Shown piece by piece: positions 1-6,574 of a stretch of DNA of 7,527 bases (position 1 is its first letter; every line of letters begins with the position of its first letter). The DNA lies in the NCBI GenBank assembly GCA_900763245.1, contig CAAFJQ010000131.1:1-7527 (forward strand), written 5' to 3'. The DNA comes from Bacilli bacterium. GTDB taxonomy: Bacteria; Bacillota_I; Bacilli_A; RFN20; CAG-288. A program made the translations under genes and the position numbers. The notes beneath the pieces are model-generated. The model ran no database searches, had not been told where the DNA came from, and saw nothing but the letters and a program-made list of their open reading frames with translations.

Positions 1-139
1 CCTCACGTCCGTCGTGTTCGGCGGAGTGGACTATCCTGTCGGAAGCAAGGTGAACATCGACTTCGAGAGCGACAACATCCTTCTCTTTGACAGACGCGAC
101 GGCAGACTTGTCGCTTCCGGAAAGCTTGAGATCGAATAA
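1..139 (+). CDS. ABC importer ATPase, C-terminal TOBE-like tail (partial, 5' end outside window)
   Basis: Reading from base 2, 45 codons run to a TAA at 137-139. The peptide contains VGSKVNIDFESDNILLFD followed by RRDGRLVASG. This matches the closing beta-strands of the TOBE domain in MsmK/UgpC/MalK-type ATPases, where a 'VGD.V...F....+.LFD...G' pattern is typical. In that family the protein is the cytoplasmic ATP-hydrolysing subunit of a carbohydrate (CUT1) importer; a PotA-like polyamine ATPase has a related tail and cannot be excluded. The Walker motifs lie outside the window, so the identification rests on about 45 residues. The fragment is about 54% GC and about 71% GC at third positions, with many C-ending codons (GAC, ATC, TTC, GTC). 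That differs from the AT-rich minus-strand genes and suggests a highly expressed gene or a different history. It converges on the minus-strand operon. Confidence 0.72.
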   Translation, partial: LTSVVFGGVDYPVGSKVNIDFESDNILLFDRRDGRLVASGKLEIE

Positions 140-147
140 CAAACATC

Positions 148-182
148 ATATAAAAATGCTCCGTTAAGGAGCATTTTTATAT
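148..182. terminator. Bidirectional intrinsic terminator between convergent genes
   Basis: A perfect 15-bp inverted repeat has arms at 148-162 and 168-182 and a 5-nt loop (GTTAA). The inner stem is TGCTCC/GGAGCA and the outer part is an A-run facing a T-run. Because the T-run lies in the stem on both strands, it can act as a Rho-independent terminator for the plus-strand ABC gene ending at 139 and for the minus-strand unit ending at 223. The loop is short and the GC core modest, as is usual in low-GC Gram-positives. Confidence 0.9.
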
Positions 183-222
183 GTCTACAATTTTAATACG
201 TATTTGAAGTTGTTTTAGATAA

Positions 223-708
223 TTACAAATTTGAATCAACGATTTTTTCTTTTAAGGCTTCTGTCGGAATGAATACATAATAATTGTCTTTCTTATAGAA
301 ACAGACACCATATTGCGAAGTCGTTGTTTTTGCTATTTTAAAGCTGTCTTTGATAGCTTTCCCGTTTTTTGATAATTCAAATGTCAGCATATCGTCTTTT
401 ATAGTGATGTTATGTTTATAAGTCCAGTTTTGTTTTGAAGGTGACCTGTTCATGAATAACAATAGATTTAACAATTGAATAATCATGACTGCGATGAGAC
501 AGATTATTTGGATGACTAGACAAATGACGTTAGTCTTTTTATCACCTAATGCAGATGCGGAAATCTGAAAGCAACCGACGATTATGATAACGTTTAAAAA
601 GAACAAAAGGGTTAAGATTGGAATTTTATTTCTTCTCCAGTTTTCTTTTCTAATGATTTCTCCATCCTGGAAGAAAACGTAATTTCCATTGTAATCAGTA
701 TGATTCAT
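223..708 (-). CDS. Small two-helix membrane protein with YcxB-like C-terminal domain (copy 2)
   Basis: This 161-residue protein has a hydrophilic N-terminus (1-28), two hydrophobic segments (about 29-52 and 59-86) separated by a short charged turn (GDKKTN), and a cytoplasmic-looking tail (about 95-161). The tail ends in a strand pattern with YYVFIPTEALKE. That layout and the closing 'Y..IP...L' motif fit YcxB-like proteins, a family of unknown function; the aromatic residue before the I.K strand is Phe rather than the Trp I recall for the family. It is paralogous to the gene just upstream, which has YYVAIPSESLKE at the same place. Its ATG overlaps that gene's TGA as ATGA, and AAAGGAG lies 8 nt before the start, so the two are translationally coupled. 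It is the last gene before the terminator. The family call is from motif memory, not a search. Confidence 0.8.
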   Translation of the reverse strand: MNHTDYNGNYVFFQDGEIIRKENWRRNKIPILTLLFFLNVIIIVGCFQISASALGDKKTNVICLVIQIICLIAVMIIQLLNLLLFMNRSPSKQNWTYKHNITIKDDMLTFELSKNGKAIKDSFKIAKTTTSQYGVCFYKKDNYYVFIPTEALKEKIVDSNL

Positions 709-1196
709 CTTTCTTGCTCCTTTAATGATTCTGAGGGGATTGCAACATAGTAATGTGCGTTCTTGTATAAGTACAGAGCTTGTTTTCCTTTCTTTATTCT
801 TTTAATTGGAAACTCGGCTTTGATGATATCATCGTTTTGTGTCAATGTCAGATAAGCGATGTTGTTTTCTACTTTGACTTCCTGATGAAATTCATTTTGA
901 AGTTCACTTGGCGACATGTTGGAGTAGAAAAAGAAATGCACAATGATCAATAAGCCTGCTAGTAGCAAGAATATACAGAACATGCAACTGGAAAGAATGG
1001 TCAGTGTGTAATATAACTGTGTGATGTCATATGCATGACTACTGTCATAAAGCAAAGAGAAAACATATACGCCAACAATACCAAGAAGTGAAAGGCCCAG
1101 GGATGAAATTAACAGAATCCTAAAAGGTCTGTTGATTTCTTTTCTGATTTTCTTCAATTGCTGAGTCGAATAAGTGAATTCGTACTTTTCATTCAT
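705..1196 (-). CDS. Small two-helix membrane protein with YcxB-like C-terminal domain (copy 1)
   Basis: This 163-residue protein starts with a charged cytoplasmic segment (MNEKYEFTYSTQQLKKIRKE) of the kind that precedes the helices in YcxB-like proteins. Two hydrophobic stretches follow (about 26-50 and 60-90), then a soluble tail (about 97-163) with FPIKRIKKGKQALYLYKN and the closing YYVAIPSESLKE. Both ends are predicted to be inside the cell. The start is supported by AGAGGA 8 nt upstream of the ATG. The gene begins 60 nt after the ABC/permease stop and has a promoter-like sequence in that gap. Its 3' end overlaps its paralogue by 4 nt, so the pair probably acts together, perhaps as a hetero-oligomer. 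The biochemical function of the family is unknown; an accessory or regulatory role towards the neighbouring ABC protein is inference from position alone. Confidence 0.82.
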   Translation of the reverse strand: MNEKYEFTYSTQQLKKIRKEINRPFRILLISSLGLSLLGIVGVYVFSLLYDSSHAYDITQLYYTLTILSSCMFCIFLLLAGLLIIVHFFFYSNMSPSELQNEFHQEVKVENNIAYLTLTQNDDIIKAEFPIKRIKKGKQALYLYKNAHYYVAIPSESLKEQER

Positions 1197-1218
1197 AGTA
1201 GTATTCCTCTATACTCTT

Positions 1219-1247
1219 AATATAGAACGTATCGACATAAAAGCCAA
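1219..1247 (-). promoter_or_regulatory. Predicted sigma-A-type promoter for the YcxB-like gene pair
   Basis: On the minus strand, TTGGCT (1247-1242, 4 of 6 matches to TTGACA) is followed after exactly 17 nt by TATATT (1224-1219, 5 of 6 matches to TATAAT). Transcription would start around 1210-1213, only about 15 nt before the ATG at 1196, leaving a very short leader that just contains the AGAGGA ribosome site (1210-1205). The -35 begins 10 nt after the ABC gene stop. This would allow the two small membrane proteins to be made independently of the large operon. It is a consensus match only. Confidence 0.55.
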
Positions 1248-1256
1248 TTAGACATA

Positions 1257-4007
1257 TCACTCGCTTCTGAGCGACTCTACTGGGGATACTTTGCTCGCCT
1301 TAAATGATGGAATCAAAGCAGAGACGACACCGATTAAAAGAGAAAAAGCGATGATAATCAATGCATGGGGGAAAGTGAAATTGCAGATGTTGTTGAGGTG
1401 ATAGTAACTCAAGAAAGATCTCAGAATATGATTGATAGGTATTGATAATAAAGCGGTGGATATTGAACCAACAACACCGCCTAAAAGACCGATGAAGACA
1501 GCCTCTAGCTCAAATAGAAGAATGACATTGCTCTTCCTTGTTCCGAAGGACCGGAGCAGACCGATTTCTTTCTTTCGCTCCAAAACGGTATTTGAAATCA
1601 TCAAGGAAGTCATGGCGGAAGAAGCGACAAGAGAGATGATAGCAAAGATGATAAGAAGAACAGAGGCCAATTTGATCATTTCTGAGACATCATCAATCAG
1701 ATGATTGGAATCACTGGTCACATAATAAATTTGTTCTTCTTCACATCTTGCATGATTCTCATCGTCCTGGATGTTGTTGTATTCGTCCAGTCTGTTCAAT
1801 ATCGTTGTTCTTGCCTCTAAGTCAGTCGGGAAGATGACAAGACTTTGAATGGTGGAATAGGCGTTGCAGTATCCGACTAAGGATATGATATCATTGTAGG
1901 CTTGCTCAATGTTAGTCAGAAAATCTTTTTTGATGTTTTCAAGCTGCTCGTCTATCTCCTCTTTTTTGGATAGATCCTTGCCCTTCAGTTCATCGCCGAT
2001 CAGTTCTGTTCCTAGATTCTTTGCAGTATAGAAAAAGGTTGAGAAGCCTTCGTAATAGTGCTCCTTGTCATCAATAGGATAGTAATGGAAATAGTGTTTG
2101 AAGACATCATTCAGTTTGGAGGTGGGAAGGACAGATGATCCACTGTCATAATATTCCTGAAGGACGGCATCCAAATCGGATGTAAAAGCGGAAATCACAC
2201 TGCCTGTAAGACCATTCGGTTTTGCAAAGACGATGTTGTCCTTGATTTTTGTAGCGACATTACTTGCTGTATTTTCAGGCATCAAGAGATCCTGAAGCTT
2301 CTGACTGTAACATAAAGAAGGAGAAAGAATAGAGAAGGCGGTGGACTGCTTTGGTCGTAAGATGCCGCAGATTTTCAAGGTTCTTCCGTTGTTGTTATAG
2401 AAATCATCGCTCAGGCACCGCTTTTTGAAGTAACTGATGGTACGGCTATGGCCGATAGCATCCGTCTCGTTTCTGACACCGTTTTCCGTATAGACTTCAT
2501 CATTGTTGAATATTTTGTATTCTTTTCCGATGACATCCTTGAATGATATCGGTTTTACTTTACTTGTGAGAGTCTGATCCTTGACGTCTTTTTCAGTATC
2601 CTTTGCGTTATAGAAGCCAAGGGCGCGCAATATCTTGAATTTGACCGCATTGTATTTGTCGACAACTAAGACCAGATCATTTTCATCTTCGGGCAGATTT
2701 CCAGCTAATAAATCATATTGATTGGTATCGCCATAGAGAACATGGAAGATGTTATAAGGGAGTGAAGCGTTGCTTGCATAAGAATTGTAATTTGTGATTG
2801 TTGTGTTGACATACTTTCTATATGCAGAAGTTTCCCCATCGATGGATTCTGGAAACTCGGTTGAAAGATTGAAATTATAGCTTGATGAATAGCCCATTAC
2901 ATAATCGCTGATGAGATTTTCCTTTTTCATTGCTTCAAGGTAATTCAAGTATCGTTGTGTAACATTGTTGTATTGGTAGGCGTTATTCGTCGATTGGGAG
3001 ACAGAAGGATAAATCTCTTCAACGTCAGGATAGGTGATGGACTGATTTGTTTTGTCGAAGGCTTCCTTGTCCGTTTTCTCGGTGTAATTGGTGATGACAA
3101 TCGGAAGAGATGTTGCAGAGGCGTTTGAGATAGTATAAGAGTATTTTTCAAAACCGTTGTTGATTGCTAGCAGAAAAGCGATTCCAATCATACCAAATGA
3201 ATTGGCAATTGCTGATAATATCGTTTTTCCTTTTCTGGCTCGTATGTTTCTGAAAGCAAGACGCAAGGCCATCATAAAAGACAGATGAGAAGAATGTTCT
3301 TCTTTTCTCTCCTTCAGTTCATCGTTTCTTTCATGAAGGACTGTATCGCTTAGGATGCTTCCATCCTTCATCTTGATGATTCTATCCGAATACGTGGAGG
3401 CCAGTTCTTCATTATGGGTTACCATGATGACAAGCTTTGTTTTAGAAATCTCTTTGAGAAGATTCATGACCTCCTTGCTTGAGATGCTGTCTAAAGCTCC
3501 AGTCGGTTCATCGGCAAGAATATAAGAAGGTGACGTGACAAGCGCTCTTGCTATTGCGACTTTCTGTTGTTGTCCTCCGGACAATTGGTTAGGTTTCTTG
3601 TTTTTCAGTTCATCCATATGGACAAGCTTCAATGCTTCTATTGCTTTCTCTTCACATTCCTTTTTGGAGTAGTCTCTGACGCTTAGTGCAATCTTGACAT
3701 TGTCCAGTACACTTAGCTGTGGGATCAGATAGCAGTTCTGAAAGACAAAGCCGATATTGTTGTTTCGATAGGAATCTTTTTCTTTTTCGTTTAGTGTGCT
3801 GAGATTTCTCCTATCGGAGATAATCTCACCGGATGTAGGAGTATCAAGACATCCTATCAAATTCAAAAGCGTAGTCTTTCCGCATCCGGAAGGACCTAAA
3901 ATGGATACGAACTGAACTCCAGGAAAAGAAAGAGAGACATCTTTCAATGCGTAGAAGTCCTGATCATCGACTTTGTAGATTTTCTGAATGTGAGATAGAT
4001 TTAGCAT
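1257..4007 (-). CDS. Fused ABC ATPase / FtsX-like (MacB-type) permease with large outer domain
   Basis: This 916-residue protein carries an N-terminal ABC ATPase with intact motifs: Walker A GPSGCGKTT (38-46), Q-loop Q90, signature LSGGQQQ (142-148), Walker B YILADEP (162-168) and switch His198. After a charged linker (about 225-245), the permease has TM1 at about 263-285, a very large extracytoplasmic region (about 286-777), and TM2-TM4 at about 778-803, 830-858 and 880-902. FtsX-family marks flank the helices: FRNIRARKGKT before TM1, ERKKEIGLLRSFGTRKS between TM2 and TM3, and the closing SPVESLR. The order NBD-TM1-outer domain-TM2-4 is that of MacB, whose homodimers couple cytoplasmic ATP hydrolysis to movement of the outer domains. 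The roughly 490-residue outer domain is about twice the usual MacB size and includes a helical, charged stretch (about 672-705). The start is supported by AAAGGA upstream and by a 7-nt overlap with the preceding gene. The substrate is unknown: peptide or antimicrobial export, lipoprotein handling and control of a cell-wall enzyme are all possible. Confidence 0.93.
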   Translation of the reverse strand: MLNLSHIQKIYKVDDQDFYALKDVSLSFPGVQFVSILGPSGCGKTTLLNLIGCLDTPTSGEIISDRRNLSTLNEKEKDSYRNNNIGFVFQNCYLIPQLSVLDNVKIALSVRDYSKKECEEKAIEALKLVHMDELKNKKPNQLSGGQQQKVAIARALVTSPSYILADEPTGALDSISSKEVMNLLKEISKTKLVIMVTHNEELASTYSDRIIKMKDGSILSDTVLHERNDELKERKEEHSSHLSFMMALRLAFRNIRARKGKTILSAIANSFGMIGIAFLLAINNGFEKYSYTISNASATSLPIVITNYTEKTDKEAFDKTNQSITYPDVEEIYPSVSQSTNNAYQYNNVTQRYLNYLEAMKKENLISDYVMGYSSSYNFNLSTEFPESIDGETSAYRKYVNTTITNYNSYASNASLPYNIFHVLYGDTNQYDLLAGNLPEDENDLVLVVDKYNAVKFKILRALGFYNAKDTEKDVKDQTLTSKVKPISFKDVIGKEYKIFNNDEVYTENGVRNETDAIGHSRTISYFKKRCLSDDFYNNNGRTLKICGILRPKQSTAFSILSPSLCYSQKLQDLLMPENTASNVATKIKDNIVFAKPNGLTGSVISAFTSDLDAVLQEYYDSGSSVLPTSKLNDVFKHYFHYYPIDDKEHYYEGFSTFFYTAKNLGTELIGDELKGKDLSKKEEIDEQLENIKKDFLTNIEQAYNDIISLVGYCNAYSTIQSLVIFPTDLEARTTILNRLDEYNNIQDDENHARCEEEQIYYVTSDSNHLIDDVSEMIKLASVLLIIFAIISLVASSAMTSLMISNTVLERKKEIGLLRSFGTRKSNVILLFELEAVFIGLLGGVVGSISTALLSIPINHILRSFLSYYHLNNICNFTFPHALIIIAFSLLIGVVSALIPSFKASKVSPVESLRSE

Positions 4008-4663
4008 GTTTGTCCTTTGTAAGCCTCAATTCTCTGGGATACTTCGTATCCGCAGTCATTGCTTATTTTTATTATAAGGCTTAAAAGGTGAAAACATGCA
4101 TAATTGTCTTCATCAACGACCAATTCTTTGAATAAAGTGTTCTTGATGCTTTGGTTAAGATAAGGAATATCAAGAATTCCGGTCTTGGAGAAGAAATAGC
4201 AGGCGGTGTTGAAGAACATGGAAGGAAGCGCGTATTTCAGACGGAAGGAGTTAAGAAATTCGAAAGTTTTCTTATCATCTTTTTCCGAGCATTCTTTATT
4301 GACTTCAGAAATGAATTCATCAGCACTTCTGTATTTTGAGAGCATTTTTGCAGTCTGAAAAACAGTCTGGGTCAGTTTTTTGTATGGTGTTATTTTCTCT
4401 GGGACAAAATAATCCAGGACATAATTGAGCTGAGAGAGATATTGACCATGATGAAGAATTTTTCTGGGGTCAAAATTTTCAAAGACTTCATCGAATTCTT
4501 TTTTGTTCTTGATGAATCCGACTTCATCAAGAAGCTCTTCAGGAAGCTGTACGAGGCTGAGATAATAACAAAGAGATGACAGGTCTTTGATCTCCCACAT
4601 CATAGAAAAAGACATATCCCCTGTCTTCTCTTTTACTCCGGTATAGAATTCACGCAGCGTCAT
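4001..4663 (-). CDS. Unrecognised cytoplasmic helical protein, coupled to the ABC/permease gene
   Basis: I do not recognise this 220-residue protein. It has no signal peptide and no convincing membrane helix. It appears largely alpha-helical, with amphipathic stretches such as LSSLCYYLSLVQLPEELLDE (29-48) and a later aromatic and Cys-containing segment MFFNTACYFFSKTGILDIPY. There is no metal-binding cluster or nucleotide-binding loop. Its ATG shares one base with the stop of the preceding gene (TGATG), with GGAG 11 nt upstream. Its own end overlaps the ABC/permease start by 7 nt, placing the ribosome site of that gene inside this one. Such coupling suggests stoichiometric production, so it may be a cytoplasmic partner of the ATPase or of the beta-propeller protein. 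That role is inference. Confidence 0.8.
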   Translation of the reverse strand: MTLREFYTGVKEKTGDMSFSMMWEIKDLSSLCYYLSLVQLPEELLDEVGFIKNKKEFDEVFENFDPRKILHHGQYLSQLNYVLDYFVPEKITPYKKLTQTVFQTAKMLSKYRSADEFISEVNKECSEKDDKKTFEFLNSFRLKYALPSMFFNTACYFFSKTGILDIPYLNQSIKNTLFKELVVDEDNYACFHLLSLIIKISNDCGYEVSQRIEAYKGQTC

Positions 4664-5664
4664 CAGTTTTCAATCTCCAGTATGTGAATGTTCTCTAAAG
4701 CAGAAAAGGCGATATGAGTGCTGTCTAACACTGTGCATCCATCAACCTTGAAACCAAGCTTGAGTTCACCGACTAGACTTCCGTCTCTTACATCGATGAC
4801 ATCGATTTTGGAATAGGCGGACATCGCCTCTGTGACAAGAGCGACGACATGGTTTTCATCCAATTGTTCTAGTCCGCAGATCTGCTCTGCGTTTTCCATC
4901 TGAGGAGTGTTGTCTTCTTTGTCAGGGAGCGTTCCTTTGTTGAGGAAATAATATAACGGAGAAGTGATTTCTTTCTTGTTGTCATTGATGACATCGAATT
5001 TATTGATTTCCACCAGATTGCTGTCATAGACACGGAAGCCGTATTCAGAGACAATATAGATTTCTTTTCTCTCCTCGTTGGTGACAGGTTGAATATCGTT
5101 ATAGAGGATTTCAGGATGCTTGGTGATATTGTTGTTCTCATCCATGAAATCAATCGTTCCCTTGTTGTTGATAAGAAGATATCCGTTTAACATTCTACAT
5201 GCATAGACATCATAATATTTGCTATCGAAAGATAGTTCCTTTTCTCCCTTGAAATCGGGGAAAGTGCATTCAAACAACTTCATGTCACTTGCTTTTCTTG
5301 GTTTTCTCGTATACAGGAAATCAGCGCTTGAATAAGTCATGAAGAATGATTTACTGTCAAGCTTTTCCTCTAAGCCGATACAGATCATGTTGTCTTTCTG
5401 TTCAGGATGGATTTCATTGATGTATTCTTGCTTTTCGATGTCATAGAGACGATATTCTCCTGAGATATTTCCTAAAAGGAGATACTTCTTGTCTCTTGTG
5501 ACATATCCGGATACCCCATTGAAATAATCGATGATTCTCTTCTCTTCTTCCAATGTCTTTTTGTTGATGAAGGTGACGGAGAGATAATCGATTATGAGAT
5601 AGGAATCTTTTCCACTGCAGATGAAGTATTTGCGGTTAAATGTTTTTTTCAGATTGAATTTCAT
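4663..5664 (-). CDS. Predicted cytoplasmic beta-propeller-like protein
   Basis: This 333-residue protein lacks a signal peptide and membrane helices. Its sequence is a succession of short beta-strands with WD40- or quinoprotein-like rhythm: a hydrophobic strand, a turn, then a '(V/R)YD' or '(I/V)xD' strand. Examples are YLLLGNISGEYRLYDIEKQE (61-80), EIYIVSEYGFRVYDSN (201-216), SKIDVIDVRDGSLVGELKL (285-303) and the C-terminal STHIAFSALENIHILEIE (315-332). A propeller with degenerate blades is therefore likely, and such folds usually act as protein-binding scaffolds. No catalytic motif was seen. The start is supported by GAGG 7 nt upstream. The ATG overlaps the hydrolase stop (ATGA), and the end shares one base with the next start. 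The fold is an inference from strand pattern; the partner and role are unknown. Confidence 0.8.
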   Translation of the reverse strand: MKFNLKKTFNRKYFICSGKDSYLIIDYLSVTFINKKTLEEEKRIIDYFNGVSGYVTRDKKYLLLGNISGEYRLYDIEKQEYINEIHPEQKDNMICIGLEEKLDSKSFFMTYSSADFLYTRKPRKASDMKLFECTFPDFKGEKELSFDSKYYDVYACRMLNGYLLINNKGTIDFMDENNNITKHPEILYNDIQPVTNEERKEIYIVSEYGFRVYDSNLVEINKFDVINDNKKEITSPLYYFLNKGTLPDKEDNTPQMENAEQICGLEQLDENHVVALVTEAMSAYSKIDVIDVRDGSLVGELKLGFKVDGCTVLDSTHIAFSALENIHILEIEN

Positions 5665-6557
5665 TCTTGTACCTCGTTTTCGTTTAAGAAGGATATCAGT
5701 TTTTCGACATATTTGTCATGTTCCTGGACATAGCTTCGATGGTTGCTGTTTTCAAACAGATACCATTTCTTTTTGCAGGTCAGGTTTTCGAACATGACTT
5801 TGTTCTGAAGAGGAGTGGATTCATCATTGGCACCGGAGAAAAGAAGGACTGGACATCTGATTTCTTTTAGCTTATCCGTGTACTCGTAATTTTTCAAAGT
5901 GCCGCTAGGTGAAAACTCACACTTTCCCCATGCCGTGATATAGGATTCCGTTCCCGGATTCTTCTTTCTCTTGATGCATTCAGGAAGAGTGGCTTTGTCT
6001 TCTCCGAAGATGAACATGTCCGTATAGTTCTGATTGGCAATCTGAAACTCAAGGGAAGAAAAATCCTGTGTTTCTTCGGCTTCCTTGATTGCTTTCTGAT
6101 CTTCATCAGAAAGGTATTTGACTAGTCTATGTGTTTCTTTTCTCCATAGTTCAACGCTGGAGAGGGTTGAAGATAGCGTAGCGGAAAGGACGCCTTCCGG
6201 CTTGTAATCAATAAGGTAGATGATAGAGAGCATCCCACCCCATGAATGGCCGAGAAGATGTATTTTCTTCAGGCCCAGTTTTTCTCTGAGATTGATCAGT
6301 TCATTGGCCCAGGTCTCTTTTACCCAAAGCGAGGGGTGGCTGTCTTCTAAGGCGGACAGTCCGCATCCGATCTGATCATAGCTGATGACAGGCCTGTCGT
6401 CCAAATAAGCAAGATCGTCTAAGACTTCAAAGGAATTGTGGGTGGAACCTGGTCCTCCGTGCACTAATAAAAGAGGGACTTTCTTTCCTTCTGGATTGAC
6501 AATTCGATAATATGTCTTATAGCCTCTGAAAGAAATGTATCCCTCTTTGATAGTCAT
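5661..6557 (-). CDS. Alpha/beta hydrolase, proline iminopeptidase-like (peptidase family S33)
   Basis: This 298-residue protein has the full length and motif set of proline-specific S33 aminopeptidases. The oxyanion-hole motif HGGPG is at 33-37, YDQIGCG at 60-66, and the nucleophile elbow GHSWGG at 103-108 gives Ser105. The acid Asp244 lies in GANDESTP, and His273 in NSNHRS. Glu214 (KCEF) and Glu245 fall where the Thermoplasma tricorn-interacting factor F1 has its two substrate N-terminus-binding glutamates, as recalled from that protein. Enzymes of this type remove an N-terminal residue, often proline, from short peptides in the cytoplasm, though some relatives are esterases or amidases. A helical cap occupies about 132-210. 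There is no signal peptide. AAAGGAG lies 6 nt before the ATG, and the gene starts 17 nt after the lipoprotein stop and overlaps the next gene by 4 nt. A peptide-trimming role next to an ABC/FtsX machine is plausible but unproven. Confidence 0.9.
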   Translation of the reverse strand: MTIKEGYISFRGYKTYYRIVNPEGKKVPLLLVHGGPGSTHNSFEVLDDLAYLDDRPVISYDQIGCGLSALEDSHPSLWVKETWANELINLREKLGLKKIHLLGHSWGGMLSIIYLIDYKPEGVLSATLSSTLSSVELWRKETHRLVKYLSDEDQKAIKEAEETQDFSSLEFQIANQNYTDMFIFGEDKATLPECIKRKKNPGTESYITAWGKCEFSPSGTLKNYEYTDKLKEIRCPVLLFSGANDESTPLQNKVMFENLTCKKKWYLFENSNHRSYVQEHDKYVEKLISFLNENEVQE

Positions 6558-6574
6558 TTGAATCTCCTTTATGA

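Noticed and set aside
223..1196. The two small membrane proteins as bacteriocin immunity proteins
   Set aside because: Size and two-helix layout are compatible, but no precursor peptide or modification gene is in the window, and the YcxB-like C-terminal pattern explains them better.
1201..1214. Small hairpin GTAT-AGAGGA-ATAC with the ribosome site in its loop, possible translational switch
   Set aside because: The stem is only 4 AT-rich base pairs, too weak to regulate on its own.
1432..1704. Plus-strand open frame of 90 codons opposite the ABC permease domain
   Set aside because: It lies antisense to the conserved TM2-TM4/FtsX region, has no ribosome site that stands out, and encodes a low-complexity, Ile/Arg/Ser-rich sequence with no recognisable domain.
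2945..3151. Minus-strand alternative frame inside the ABC outer-domain coding region
   Set aside because: It is nested in another frame of a long intact gene, is Ser/Thr/Pro/Arg-rich, and looks like a shadow translation. The same applies to the frames at 4869-5153 and 5894-6106.
1257..4007. Bce/Vex-type antimicrobial-peptide resistance transporter
   Set aside because: BceAB and Vex systems have a separate ATPase gene, BceB-type permeases have ten helices, and a two-component system usually adjoins. Here the ATPase is fused, four helices are seen and no sensor kinase or regulator is present.
4151..4339. Plus-strand open frame of 62 codons opposite the helical protein gene
   Set aside because: It is fully antisense to a well-supported coupled gene, and its sequence shows no family features.
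4001..4663. Possible DNA glycosylase (helix-hairpin-helix-like) from the ALPSMFF...LDIPYLN segment
   Set aside because: The resemblance is a few residues only. No helix-hairpin-helix GxG, catalytic Lys/Asp arrangement or iron-sulfur cysteines could be placed with confidence.
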